Source of the DNA: Puccinia triticina
Lineage: Eukaryota; Basidiomycota; Pucciniomycetes; Pucciniales; Pucciniaceae
NCBI RefSeq assembly: GCF_026914185.1
Contig: NC_070563.1
Location: forward strand, 7,709,001 to 7,773,000
Direction: 5' to 3'
Length of the DNA stretch: 64,000 nt
Shown here: positions 11,709-23,531 of the stretch, one piece after another
Numbering within the stretch: position 1 is the first letter of the stretch
Layout of the letters: each line of letters begins with the position of its first letter
Translations under genes and position numbers: made by a program
The notes under the pieces: model-generated
The model's input: the letters and a program-made list of their open reading frames with translations, nothing else
Databases searched by the model: none
Told to the model about the DNA's origin: nothing

Positions 11709-13721
11709 CTAGTCATTGTAGCCAGCTTGACGCATGGTAGATCGAAATTCTTCAGATACGACCTGGAAAATGTGAACTCGCTGGAGTCGACCGTTGACGA
11801 CCTCGTTGGGAATCTGCTGGCAGTAGGGTACAAAGGCTCGAGCAAAAGTGTGATAGAGCCTAGTATAGGCCTTGGAGTCGATTGCGAAACGAGCACGATG
11901 CTCGATAGCTAAGGGACGATGGGGCTCCAGGAGAGCTTGGACTTGGAGGTCGCTTAAGAAGGGGAAATCCTTGATCGGGGGTTGACCAATGATGGAGGGG
12001 GTGGAAGCACGAGAAACGCTACTCATGCTGACGTCGTCCGCCAGATCGGTCTCGGTAGTAGCTGTCGGCATTGGCCTCACCATTGGCATCACCATCGGCA
12101 TCAACCTCGATGGGTTGATGACCGTTGGGCTCGTTACCAGTAGGCGCGGGCTGGTTAAGCCAGTCGGGTAAGGTGGTCCACGTATCATCCCACTCAGGGG
12201 GTGGAGGGACCTGTTCAGGAAGCGCAGAAAGTAATGAGTGGCCGGGTAAGAAATAGGTGATAGAGTAAGGAGAAGGACGTACACCACCCGACCACTCAAT
12301 AAGGAGGTCCATCCCATCATTGGCGCAATCGGTCTCGGCAGTAGCTTCCCCGGAGTGGGATGAGCCTGACGCACCCGAACCCTGGGAACGATCCCCGTAC
12401 TTGGCTGAGGAATGAGACCCGTACTCGGACGAATCTGCGACCGAGTTTCGACAGCTGGTAGCCAGCAAAGTGAGGTTGCTAGGGCGAGGAGCAGCTGGTA
12501 CCAGCCACTCGTCGCCTATGACAACTCGGTTGGATACTAAGAACTGTGTGGCGAAGATCGGGAGTCAGGAACTCGTATGGGAAAAAGGGAAGAGAAAGAT
12601 TGACTCACTGGATTGTCGGCTTCGTCGGAAGCGGGTCGATAAACGGGCGAGTTGGGATGCAATCTCTCACCCGGGAGGCGCGGTTGGTATACTGGAGACG
12701 CTTGGCCGGGACTGGCTGCATCCGCACCCTGAAAGCGGGGGTGGAGGCCCACCAACCCGGGGGGAACCCGCGACGGGGAGGGCGACGGGGTCCGGAGTTC
12801 GGTCGGGGAATCCGGACAATCACCGGACGCGATAATCTGTAGTAACCGAAGAATGGAGTCAGTTTTGGACCGGATAGTTTACAGCGGTCCGGATATACAA
12901 CTCACCGAAGCCACTTGGGCCATCGCCGATCCGGCAACGACAAAAGGCCAATGATCCGGAGAAGCCGGGCCATCAGCTGAGCGATTGACTCGGGTTCGAG
13001 GTCGGTTGGGGCGGTTGAACGCTTCCAAACACTGGCGGGACCATTGGAACCAAGAAGGACGAATCACCCCGCCTCTGTACATAGGCCCGTCCATGATAAG
13101 GATAGGGTTGTGTACAGAGGAACCCGGCTAGGAACAAAACAACCAACGGGGGGTCAGCGATGCCGAAGACAAACTACTAAGTATAACAAACAGAACAAAA
13201 CACACTCGAGCTGAAGCGCTAGCAGAAGCCCCGCGATCTCGTAACGGGTAAGGGGACGGGGAAAAGTAGGTACGATAGTGGGGTCTGTTGGACATGATAG
13301 TAGACGAAAAGGATAAGTCTAGAACTCAGTACTGGGGAGGAGTGGGGTGGATGATGAGGTTGGAGGAGGGGGGGAACCTTTTTTATACTCACCTCGGATC
13401 CTGTGAGGACTCATAGGGACTTAAAGGCCCGTAGTCCTTTTGCCCCATACGCGGGCTCTGAACGGAGGCCACGAACCGTTCGTAACTAAAAGTGGCATCG
13501 TCCGACTCGACCGAATAGGAACCCCAGATAGAGTCAAGCCTGATGGCGTGCGGGGCCATCTCCCTCTCCGGAACCATACGTACATGAACCCACGGCCCGG
13601 TCTTGAGAAGCAGGTTGCTGGAGGAAACGGGGAAAAAGCGGCCAATTAGTCTTACCGTCTTAGGGCCGGCCGCTATGAGATCGCCGGCTGAAAACCAACC
13701 TTGCCGGCGAAGGCAGCCCAA
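11709..13721 (-). pseudogene. Unrecognised multi-block gene, probably degenerate
   Basis: Several minus-strand blocks have protein-like composition: 13721-13389 (with WVHVRMVPEREM), 13094-12900 (SWFQWSRQCLEAFNRPNRP), 12823-12605 (RMQPVPAKRLQYTNRASR), 12468-12050 (acidic, DWLNQPAPTGNEPNG) and a C-terminal block ending at 11709 (FPFLSDLQVQALLEPHRPL to MRQAGYND). The last two overlap in different frames near 12050, implying a frameshift or an unseen intron. A 40-nt GT-AG segment (about 13657-13618) could be an intron. No family is recognised. A repeated rust gene or a retroelement gag are both possible. Confidence 0.35.
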
Positions 13722-14540
13722 TCAGAATCCCCGAAGACCTGTCAGATTCGGTGGTACAAGTGGTGCGGGTAATAAATCTGACAGCTGCATCAGCCAACGT
13801 AGCGGCCACTCAGCTGTCGAGGAAGAACACGAACGCACTCACTTCAAAAATGAACCCTGCTCACCAGCAGGGTTCAGTATAGCTGTAGGTTTGGATGGGG
13901 CGAGACCTTGACGGCACCGGCGGCGGTGACATATCGGAGGGAATCGGAAGGCCGGCGAAGCTGAGTATGGGCCTTGAACCCCAAACCCATACGCCCTTGA
14001 GCTCCTGAATAAGCCATACCCCCAAAGGGGGTACGACCGACACACATACACACTCGAGACCCGAATGCGGGGCTGGGATAGCTGCTGGGCGGGTACGACC
14101 AACACTAAGTACCCGGGCCCAAAGCCCGATCAGTCAACCACCAAAGGCGGGTACGAGTCCCCAATCACTACTCGACACCCGAGGCCCGCGGCCTTGACAG
14201 CGCGTACCCTAAAGCGCTGGAGAAGCAGCCGCGGCCGCCACCATAGCACAAGCAGCACCATTGCGCAGCTGCGCAACTGCGGACTGCGGACTGCAGAATG
14301 CGCGCGGCACTTCAACTCCCAGACACCTCAAAAATTTCTCTTCAATAAAAGTCAGAAAAACGACAAAAGTTGAATTTTTGACCAAAATTCACCCCACCCA
14401 GCCTCTCTGACACAGTACCCAGAAGACGTCCAACGGCCAAATGCCCAAGGATTCTTCATGTCACCCAGTCAAAACTCAAGCCTCAAGCTCCCAAAATTCG
14501 AGATACGGCACTTTTCCAGTGGAATTGTCTGGGGACAGAC
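13722..14540. other. Repeat-rich intergenic segment
   Basis: No gene is supported. At about 14025-14165 the motif GGGTACGA recurs with variants such as CGACCGACACA and CGACCAACACT, giving a degenerate tandem pattern. A CAG/CTGC-rich stretch lies at about 14215-14300. Confidence 0.4.
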
Positions 14541-14544
14541 AATA

Positions 14545-15352
14545 AGTTGGGGGAGGATGTGGTAGACGGAAAAGTGAAAAATCAAAAGTTTTTTCTCATA
14601 CAGATATTTACTCACAATACGCCTCAAGATAACATCAAACAGACCTCATAAATGGATTCTACGGCCAATTTTACCCCTAGTCACCACTGGAAGCATCACC
14701 TGAACCCCGCTGGATTGGAACCTACACTTCTTTGGACACTGGACACCCATCACACGTTCAACATACCCAGTCACCAGCCTCAAGTCAAGGATCACAGTAT
14801 TATGCTTATACACATCACCGGATACAAACATACATCTCCCCATCAGACTACAGTCATTACATATTGTCAAGTACTCTTCTATTTCCATATTATGATGTCA
14901 TCACACACTGACTCTGCAGCCTCAGAATTCATTTATGCACCCCCTGCATCCACCTGTCAACTCATGCAGTCTACTGTCACTTTACGCAGCCTTCATGCGG
15001 CCCTACTGCATTCTTATGACATCATTTATGTACCCCTGACACATTATGACATCATTTGTATCTACTCTCACCAGCTAAAATCCCTCACCCTGTTGTCTAG
15101 ATTATCTGAAACCCTAACCCACAAGCCCTCTGGGGCTCCACTTCTGTCTATATAAGGAGCTCTCTCCTCCCCAGTTGTCAGCTCCTCAGTTCATTACTCA
15201 CCAATCACAGTCACCCCAACATTTACAGTTACAGCCTTATATATACTTAACAACCTACATACATAACAACCCTTACATTAACAATAAACAACAAATTATT
15301 CAGTGTCATCAACAAGCTCATCTTGGACCAACCAACCCTATCACTTCATTAA

Positions 15353-15384
<32 letters not shown>

Positions 15385-15390
15385 ATCTGA
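14545..15390 (+). repeat. Probable LTR (copia-type) with polypurine tract
   Basis: A purine run TTGGGGGAGGATG at about 14547-14559 precedes TGTGGTAGAC, the usual arrangement of a copia polypurine tract and LTR start. Within the segment there is a TATA box (CTATATAAGGAGCTC, about 15149) and an AC-rich leader, consistent with U3, R and U5. The other end and a target duplication could not be fixed. The matching internal region is not seen to the left, so this is probably a solo or truncated LTR. Confidence 0.35.
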
Positions 15391-16211
15391 TAGTATAGAA
15401 GGGCAGAGTTTGCACCTCCATCATCCCCTTCTCCATTCAGCAAAAGGTTCTCAGGAACACTTTTGAGTCTTACACCAGACCATCTCTGAAACTTTCCTAT
15501 TGAACCTTTCGACCACACCATTTTGATAATGATGATAAGGCAAGCTACGCTCCGCACGAACTCCCCTGGATTTCAAAAAATCAACTAGAGCTTTGTTAGC
15601 AAATTCACCCCCGTTGTCACTGCGCAATACTTTCAACTTTTTATCAGTCTGCCTCTCTAACCGTACTACCGTATCAATAATATGTTTGTTAGCTTCATTC
15701 TTGTTAGCCATGATTTTGATCTCATTGTAGCCAGAACCAAGATCCTTGATACACAACACATACTTGCCCTTGTTGTATGTCTCAACCGGAAAGGGACCCA
15801 TCAAGTCCACATTGAGGATCTCAAGCGGTGAGACCAACCTGTTCGACCTGGCCAATGAATTTGTCCTACTGCTTTTGTGTGTCGCACACACCGGGCAGCA
15901 AATTTGACCTGATGGCATCTTCTTGGGAAGCCCAAAGGCTCCTTTTTGCTGAACCAGACGTTGGATGAACCGTAAGCTTGCATGACCAAAAATCTGATGC
16001 CACAGGAGAAGGGTTGACTCCTCCTTTGTCAAATCCTCGGGCCGCCAGGTGAAACTTGGATTGGCTTCCAACAGAGACTCAAAAACATCTCCCGGAAACA
16101 ATTGTTGAGTTGTCTGTTAGTCTGCTACCATGATGTATCACCACAGTATGGAGGGCTGTTGGATCGACCCATGAGCACTACCAACCAACCACCCAGCTGG
16201 CAGCCACAAGC

Positions 16212-16292
16212 GTCTGTAGCCTAGTTGGTAAAGGCAGCACTCTAGTATGTGTCTCAGCATAGCTGAGGTCATGAGTTCGACTTTCACCAGAC
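16212..16292 (+). repeat. tRNA-like sequence (class II shape), SINE head or tRNA pseudogene
   Basis: An 81-nt stretch has GTCTG/CAGAC ends that pair and a D-arm GCCTAGTTGGTAAAGGC containing a good box A. A CTCAGC-ATA-GCTGAG hairpin sits in the position of a long variable arm, and a GAGTTCGACT T-loop resembles box B. The anticodon stem is poor and only five acceptor pairs form, so a working tRNA-Ser/Leu is unlikely. It lies in the opposite orientation inside the interruption of the copia pol. Confidence 0.45.
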
Positions 16293-18034
16293 ACATCTTC
16301 ATTTTACAGTCTCTACAACAATTTGGACGCAAGAAACTCTGGTTCATCAGACAGCTTGGTAGAAACAAAATCAGTCTTATCATTGCCGCCAGTCACACCA
16401 CAAGATATTTGAGAAGAGACATCAGAAGAAGGAGCAGGCAAAGGAAAAGAAGTAGGAACACCAGCAGCAGCAGATCCGTCGGAATGTAGAGAGAAAGCAG
16501 GAAGTCAAGAAAGAGGATCCAAAGTATGAAGAGCGACGGGGATTGGCCGAGGAAAGCACCATTTGTTCGCTTCCCTCCTGAAAGGACACGAGAAAAGTAC
16601 TTGCCAGTCCGAAGAGAAAATATTGAAGGCATCCTTCACATGATTATATAAAAATCTGGAATTAGCTTTCCTCAGAGCAGCTAAGGAGATGAGTGTGGAT
16701 GTGGCATGCTCACAAAACAGCACTCCCTTAAGAGTTGTGATTTGCCCAGTTTGGGTCTGAAACAAGAGGTCCCCAGCCCCTGTGATCAACAATCCACCAC
16801 CTTTAGTGGCTACTCGGAGAGGGATAGGAGAAGAGAATTGGCAAAAAGATCTCAAAACATACCGGTTACCCGTCAGATGATGTGTTGCACCAGTATCGAT
16901 CACTGGATCATTGACTCCACCAATTGACAGTTGGCTGAACCTTGGTTCAAGGCCAGCTTCCAACTCCTGGTCCAAATGGCCAATTTCAATCACCCTTGCC
17001 ACTGATTGCAATGGCAAGGGCACCACATGAGTGAACTGCGAGGTTGGTTGATTGTTGTATTGCAGTTGAGAGATCAGAGCCGGAGGACTGTATTGTGATT
17101 GTTGGTGCGTCTGAAGCTGCCTGGAATCGAATGTGAGTGGCGGATTAGTTGCACTGGTGGACAGATTGGCAGTCGATCTGGGCGAAGCACGATGTTGAGA
17201 AGCTGACGGTGTCTTCGGGCGGTAGTCGGGTCGGTAGGAGTCAGATCTCCTAGGCTTCCCACCCGGTACATACTGATTGGACGACAAAGGAGCATAAGTA
17301 CCGGGCTGTTGGTAGGACTGAGCTAGGTGTGAATCCGGGAGGCGTGACAATCGGGTACCAAGCTTGAAAATGGCCTGGAGCCATAAAGGGCCAAACACCT
17401 CCCACCGTTTGCAGTCGAGGAGTGACACGCGGGAAAAGCGGCGGACACTCAAAGTTAGACCACCAGGGCACCGGACACTTGCTGAGGAGATGATTGGGGG
17501 AACGGCAGTTCCAACACTGAAGACCTTGAATTGCCAGACCTTCAACTTGATGGGGAAGTCCCGGCCAGAAATCCGGATGGTAAAATCCATGGATCTCGCA
17601 AAGGGGTCCAGGGAAAGATCAGGGGACAACTCCGGAACAGCCGCTACAAACGTGGAGGAAGATTGAGGGTTCATCTCCATCTGCTGTTGTACCACATCAA
17701 TATGCTTCAAGATGTGGTCTGTTGTCACCGCTTTCTTTGCCAATGTCCTGCTAACCCCCGCCAAGTCTTGTTCAACCCGGCGACCCACCTCCCGTCGATG
17801 ATCGGATCCCGCTTCAAGTGAAGACTGGATAGCAAGTCCCCCAACGGTTTCTCAAGTGAGTTCAAGGTTGAGCATGCTGAAGTCGTCCAACAATTCCAAC
17901 AGATAGCTCATTGCCTCTGAGCTGCTGCCATGGTCCGACATCTTGAAGTTTTTCAGCTTCTCCCAACAGAGCAGTTGTTCAGCTTGAATGACGTTATTGA
18001 AGCGGGAACGGAGATGATCATACATGCCGTAGAC

Positions 18035-18504
18035 CAAGGGTGAAAGCGCTGCGCTTCAAAAAGCGCAGCGCAGCGTGAAGCGCAGCGGTTTTGGTGGCCG
18101 CTGCGCTGCGCTGAAAGTAGCGGCCCTGCCCGCTGCGCTACCGCTTTTTGGGTCTGGCAAGAAGTGGGGACCCGCTACTTTCAGCGGTAGCGCAGCGGAA
18201 CCATCGCTGCGCTACCGCTTTTTGACCTGGCCGCGTAGCGCTCCCCCTCTGCCAGCCAGAAAAGCGTAGCGCAGCGCAAAGCGCAGCTGTTTTGGTGGCC
18301 GCTGCGCGGCGCTGAAAGGAGCGGCCCCGTCCACTGCGCTACCGCTTTTTGGGTTGGGGAAAAAGCGGGCCCCCGCTATTTTCAGCGGTAGCGCAGCGGG
18401 ACTGGCGCTGCGCTACCGCTTTTTGGGCTGACCGCGCAGCGGTTCCCCGCTGCGCTGCGCTAAAAGACCGCTTTTTTGTAGCGCAGCGCAGCGTTTCAGC
18501 CTTG
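18035..18504. mobile_element. CAA-ended TIR element with AGCGCAGCGG arrays (copy 1)
   Basis: A perfect 7-bp duplication CGTAGAC (18028-18034 and 18505-18511) flanks 470 bp whose ends are inverted: CAAGGGTGAAAGCGCTGCG and, complemented, CAAGGCTGAAACGCTGCG. The interior is made of inverted and tandem copies of AGCGCAGCGG/CCGCTGCGCT, with two roughly 200-bp halves that resemble each other. It has no coding capacity. It interrupts the copia gag; insert plus duplication is 477 bp, a multiple of three. Confidence 0.85.
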
Positions 18505-19042
18505 CGTAGACGGTGCTTTGCTTCAACAGTAACCGAACAAGCGCAGTGTCGACAGTTGCCAGGAGAAGAGATCAACCCAATTGCTCGTTGGCCAAGTGTG
18601 GATTCGCCTTGGTGAACCAGAGACTATCCGCAAACAGCTCCCGTGCACGCTCACAAAGGAACAGGTCCCACATGGTCAAGTTTGATCCGTCCGCCTTCAG
18701 CTTCTCCGCATTGGTCAACCGAGCAATAGCGTCCCAAACATTTTGACCGACCGTCCTGCTGCTCTGCTGTGCCTGCTGAAGAAATCTGGCAACATCAGCC
18801 TCCGTGTATATGGCGGGACCGTCGTCGCCTGGTCCATGAGCATCTTGATCTTCAAGTCCAGGCATGTCTGGTCCAGTATTCCGAGGAGTTGAGGTGTGTC
18901 TACTGCGAGACCAATGGTGATTTGTGGAAGCTGGCCAATTGTTTGTTGCGAAGGCGTCTGGTTGAATGCCTTCTAGATCGGGTGGGAGCCAAGGATTATT
19001 AGCCAAGGGAGGTGAGTGAGTGTTTTGAGGGGAGTAAGACAT

Positions 19043-21000
19043 GGTTTCAAAGAAAGAGAAAGAGATGAGGATTGGAAGTAGGATTAAGAAGGAAAGCTGG
19101 ATGTGAGAGTTTTTGGTTTGGATATGGAGAGATGTCAGGAAAAAAAAGGTTAAACAAAGGATGTGATAGTTTTGGTTTGGAGTCGGAGAGATATCAGAAA
19201 GAAAGGAAGATTGTAGATTTGAGGGAAGAGAGTATAAAAAAAAAAAATGAATGATGCAGAGCGAGATAGAGAGAAAAAAAGAAACTTTGAGTATCGAGCA
19301 GAGTAGAGATTTAGATAGAACAGCACAGAGGATGAAGATCCGTTTGGCCTCCCGCCTTGCCCTATCTTCACCGTTATAAATTTCAACCCCCTAGGTACCA
19401 AGGTATTGGGTGCAAGCTAGCTAGACTCAAGTTTAGTTCACAACGGCTATTTTCAAGCTTAGCGTTTGGTCAATGATATCGGATGCAGAAGATAGGAACC
19501 CTATGCTGGGTAATGAAGATGACAAAGAAGATGAGAAGTGATCCCTACGCTGGGATAGAAGACGATAAGCAGAAGAAAAGAATCAGAGAACCACGATTTG
19601 AGACCCTACGCTGGGTAGATTGATGAAGCGAGAAAAAGGGCTCATAACCTGTGATGGTTTGAGACAATGTTGATTGCAGAGGAACAACCCAACACGCGCA
19701 AGAGCTAAGTACTCGTGTCTAGTGAGACAGAGGATAGACCCCAAAAGGGGCTCCAACACGCATCACCCCCTCCAATTACAGAAACAGCAAGTCCCTCTAC
19801 CCGATCGGCACAATGAGGCAAGCGCGTGAGGAGCGAGGTTGTACAGCAGTTCCGAGAAAGCTTGCGCTTCTGGACCTGCGATTTTGCCCCCCGAACTTGA
19901 CTTCAGCCACCTGTATTGCCTCCTGTATGGCCGTTGCCATACAGGGACATGCATTTGTTGCAAAAGCTATCTTTGTGATAGCTAGCTTTTAGCTTTGGAG
20001 AGTGGCACCGTTGGACTCCTCGTCAAATTTTGAGTCCAGCGGTGCTGCACTCCCCTGCGCCCGTGTGGCATGACAGGGCACCAGGCTGCCCAGTCAGGCC
20101 CCGCAGCCCTGTATAACCCGGGCTGTCCAGAATACAGGGGGGATGTGGCTGAAGTTGAAGTCGAGTCCGGGGGGCAGAATCGCAGGTCCGGAAACGCAAG
20201 CTTTCTCGGAACTGCTGTAAATATGTACATACATAGATGCTGTTGGTTTCCGGGACCCGAAGTCTCGTCCACTTTGTTTGAGAGAGCGGAAGTTGACTTG
20301 TTCATTCGCCATACGTCACAGGTTCGGAGTTTCTTTCATTTGCGAAGTGAAGGGAAGTGTGGGTCAGGAATCATTGATTCCAACTCAGTCGATCACCTGA
20401 CTCTTGGCTCAGCTTGGCTCACGAAGTCCCCTATGGACATATGTATTTATGTACATATGTACATACTTCCTTTTCCCTCATAAGAGCAATGTGTGACCTG
20501 GAAAGCTGGAAGGAACTCGAAAGCCTGGAACGAGCTTGAATGACAGCAAATTACAAATTATCATACATAGCTCTCAGTCTCGATATGTGCTGTGAGAATC
20601 AAGAAACAGAACTCGTCACCTTTCACATTCAGCGCTCATTGAGTCTGAGCAGGTCGAGAGGGTCTGAGTTCTTCCTTCACAAATGAGATCAAGGGTGAGC
20701 CCCCGAATATCAACAACGTGTGACAATCTTGTTCGCCACTAGGGCCCATATCGGGCGCGAAAAAGAAATATGTACATATAGTATGCAAATATTCCACTCG
20801 AAACTCTCGGCGGTGTCCGCCGGGAATGATTTCCAGCGGCTGGCGATTGTATCGATGACCTCACTCGATAGATTTTCTGCATCAATAGTGCTCTGGGCGA
20901 AAGAGAGAAAGCCATGAGAAAGCTCTGTGGGCAAGAGGAGAGAAGGTACATAAAGAAGTTAACCGCCTTGGTTGTTGTTGGGATATAAACAGTCGCCAAT
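19043..21000. other. Upstream copia flank and intergenic DNA with short repeats
   Basis: No gene is supported. Three degenerate copies of a unit containing CCCTA(C/T)GCTGGG lie at about 19498-19620. The stretch 19750-20500 holds open frames on both strands without domains. An ATGTACATA-rich tract lies at about 20430-20465. Confidence 0.4.
20982..20990 (+). promoter_or_regulatory. Candidate TATA box for the small secreted protein gene
   Basis: GATATAAAC lies about 115 bp upstream of the ATG at 21102, in an AT-richer context followed by a C-rich leader. This is the only TATA-like match at a sensible distance. Confidence 0.35.
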
Positions 21001-21101
21001 GCATCACAGTCCACTCGTCTCGTCCCCATTGCCGTCCAACACTGACCTACCCAGCATCATTCCAACTTCAAGACTCAGCATAACTCCAACTTGAAGACAA
21101 G

Positions 21102-21716
21102 ATGTACCGCCAAATCGTGATTCTTCTGCTTGCCAGCCTCGCTGCACTCAGCATCGCAGCAGATACCGCAGACCAGCTTCCAGCTTCTTTCACTTGCAAA
21201 TCACCCATGGCCAAGGACAAGAAAGGAAACCCTCTCACTCACACATTCAAAGGGGAAAACTGCATGAAGTGAGATTTTCATACCCTTGGAGCCTCGTTTC
21301 TGCTGTGACTTAACACTCGAATTTTGGTTATCAGGGCTATCGCAATGCTCGCCAAAGGTGACGTCCCTAAAGCCTCGTGTTACGATTGTCTTGTGAGTAT
21401 CAGCTTGACTTGCTCCAACCCCTTGGCTCGCTCTTGTTGACCGTCTCCGCACACCTCAGCTTGGTCTCGTTGGCAAGGACGGCAAGGCCTTTACACCCAA
21501 AAAGCAAGTTCTTCACCGTCTCCTACTGAATTGTTAGGTACTCATCCTGTCTTTGTTTTTGGCAGGGCATTGAACCACGACGCCCTTCTGGCCGGTGTTA
21601 AACACATCGCTGCAACCTGCAAGGACCCGACACCCAAACACCAAAAACGTGACGACAAAGCAAAGCCGGACGCTCAAGTGGTCTTAGGCTTATCTCCGGA
21701 CGCTTCCAAATGTTAA
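21102..21716 (+). CDS. Small secreted six-cysteine protein (candidate effector)
   Basis: Exons 21102-21268, 21335-21392, 21460-21503 and 21566-21716 join in frame to 139 residues. Residues 1-20 (MYRQIVILLLASLAALSIAA) are a clear signal peptide. The mature chain has six cysteines (FTC, ENC, ASC, YDC, ATC, SKC), an even number suited to disulfides, and a basic stretch KHQKRDDKAK. Introns 1 and 2 are GT-AG. Intron 3 (21504-21565) reads in frame only with a GC-AG pair (GCAAGT...GGCAG). Small, secreted, cysteine-rich proteins are typical effector candidates in rusts, but no family is recognised and function is unknown. Confidence 0.8.
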
Positions 21717-23079
21717 GACTATAACAGCCGCTGCACTGTTATTATACTTTCGCTTCTATTTGTGTTTCAGCATTGCCAGGTTCTCTTTATCTACGGATCT
21801 AGCCCCATCTTTCATTCACATTTCATTATCGAGTTAAATCCAATTCCTCTCACATTTCAACCTCCTGTTCTATCTAAATTCCATTTCCTCCTGTCAAATC
21901 TGATTTCCGTTCACATTTCACCCCCCGGGCCCCCTGTTCGATCTAAATTCCATCAACATTTTATTCTCCTGTTAAATCGAAATCCTTTGGACAAGTTCCG
22001 AGGCAGGCAAATTTCAGAATCTAACAGGCCTCTTCACAAAAACTGGTGCCAATTCTTATGTCAACTGGGAGTCATTGTCGACTTAATCTGATCTTCAATG
22101 TGGTGGCCGTGGGTGTGCCACATCACCATGTTCATGGCCTTGAGTATCGTTGTCAATTGTTAGTCACTACAGTACATACTCCTGCCTTTCAGTCGGTTCG
22201 TACGTGATTGTGACGGTGTGGTCCGTCTCAAACATACCCAAGTCCCTGGTCGAGGGTGCATCCGCTTCGTCCTCACTTTTAGAGTTACTGGGGTTTAATC
22301 TGAGCTTAACTATAAGCCTCTCCGGAGATTTATTTTATGCTTCATCCGGCTATTTGTGTACCACTCACAGGAGAACCTCGACATCGCGTACAAGCCCCTC
22401 CCTGCCGGGAGTATCCGGCTCAGTGTACAATGTATCCTCTGAGGCATGTCGAAGACCTTTCATGTCATCTCACTTGTCTCTCAACAATAAGGGTCTCTCA
22501 GTATGACCATCTTCACTCGACGACTGATGTCTAGGGGTGTAATTCCAGAAGCAGTCAAACGGACTTGTTATTGGGCCTTGCTCACTTGACCAGGGAAGTC
22601 ATGATACATGGTTTGTCAAAGCTTTCTTTCGGACATTTTGACCCTAAACGGGGTTTGATGATGGATTCTGACAGGAGGGAGAAATGCTTGGTTTCTTGCC
22701 CAAATCAGACAAAGGTGCGTGCAACCTCTTTCCATGGACGTGGACTGGTGTCAGTCACGATACTAGTCAGAATTGCTCCTAAAAGTTTGTTAGATGTACA
22801 ACTAGAAGATAAAGAAAATCTTGGCGGGAATGCGTGCCCCTAAATAAAACTTAAAGGAAAGTTGCGACTCCCAGCCGAAATCGGACGTCATCAGTTTGTG
22901 CCATCATTGGGGAGCCAAGTCCAAGAAGCAATTTTGGGCAACACAATTACTGGCTTCGTCTGGGGAAATGGTGTTGGGGGTTTAACATCTTTCATTGAAA
23001 GGGAATTGCGCGGGGGTAGGCAACTGAACAAAACTAGCAGAGCGACAGGAAATGAGCATCAGGCACGCCGCCGAAAGCC
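21717..23079. other. Intergenic, no gene recognised
   Basis: About 21810-22000 repeats short phrases such as CACATTTCA and CCTCCTGTT(C/A), a CT-rich degenerate repeat probably in the 3' flank of the secreted-protein gene. Frames at 22150-22843 lack any domain. Confidence 0.4.
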
Positions 23080-23229
23080 TAGCTTAACTACTTCTCGAGC
23101 GGGGGGTCCCTTCGGGAGACCAGGTCTCCGCGGGACGCTCTCCTCTCTTTCAGAGGGCGCCCGCGCTGCCCGGGCGCTTTGGGCCTAGCCGCTTGCCCTC
23201 TGAAACGACGGGACTTGTGTCAAGTTAGA
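23080..23229. mobile_element. 150-bp GC-rich miniature element with 9-bp duplication
   Basis: CCGAAAGCC occurs directly on both sides (23071-23079 and 23230-23238). The insert begins TAGCTTAACTAC and ends TCAAGTTAGA, an imperfect inverted repeat, and contains strong internal palindromes (GGTCCCTTCGGGAGACC). Nine-base duplications are typical of Mutator-like elements, but the ends are too diverged to assign. Confidence 0.5.
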
Positions 23230-23531
23230 CCGAAAGCCGCGTGGGAGCAATTTCGAGTTTGAGCAAAACAAAATCTAGAAGGATGATAGAAATAGCTGGG
23301 CAAGGTAAACAATTAGGACATAGCATTTGGGAAGTGGAAGAGTTTAATGCACAGCATTTAAAGAGTTTGCAGGAAGAAAAAAAATGAAATTTAACAGTGT
23401 ATGCCAAGAAACCTCGAAACAAAGCAAATAGAGCTGGTCATAACTCTAAAGTGGGTGAACAGCGTTAAAGTGCAGACACGAGCGCGCTAAGATTCGAGGC
23501 ATCCTCCTCAGAGATGTTTGGATACAACACT
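23230..23531. other. 3' flank of the Egh16-like gene
   Basis: An AT-richer stretch with no gene, lying downstream of the minus-strand secreted-protein gene. It presumably includes that gene's 3' UTR and polyadenylation site. Confidence 0.3.

Larger units (their letters stand above)
15451..19042 (-). pseudogene. Copia-type retrotransposon gag-pol relic
   Basis: Read on the minus strand. Gag starts at 19042 (MSYSPQNTHS; KLKADGSNLTMWDLFL at about 18690) and runs into a TGA after NEQLG. It is split by a 470-bp TIR element (18035-18504) and continues VYGMYDHLRSRFNN to a second TGA after NLELT. From 17788 the polyprotein continues to the protease motif DTGATHHL (about 16890). A later interruption (about 16110-16505) contains a tRNA-like sequence. 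From 16101 a GAG-pre-integrase block (LLLWHQIFGHASLRFIQRL) and integrase core (NVDLMGPF, RSDNGGEFANKAL, NGVVERFNR) follow. Coding stops near 15480. Reverse transcriptase and RNase H are missing, so the element is dead. Confidence 0.88.

Noticed and set aside
15318..15557. 79-codon minus-strand frame as the continuation of the copia polyprotein
   Set aside because: It is in a different frame, has no reverse-transcriptase motif, and runs into the LTR-like segment.
20070..20483. 137-codon plus-strand frame upstream of the secreted protein gene
   Set aside because: No domain, poor start context, and competing frames on both strands of similar length.
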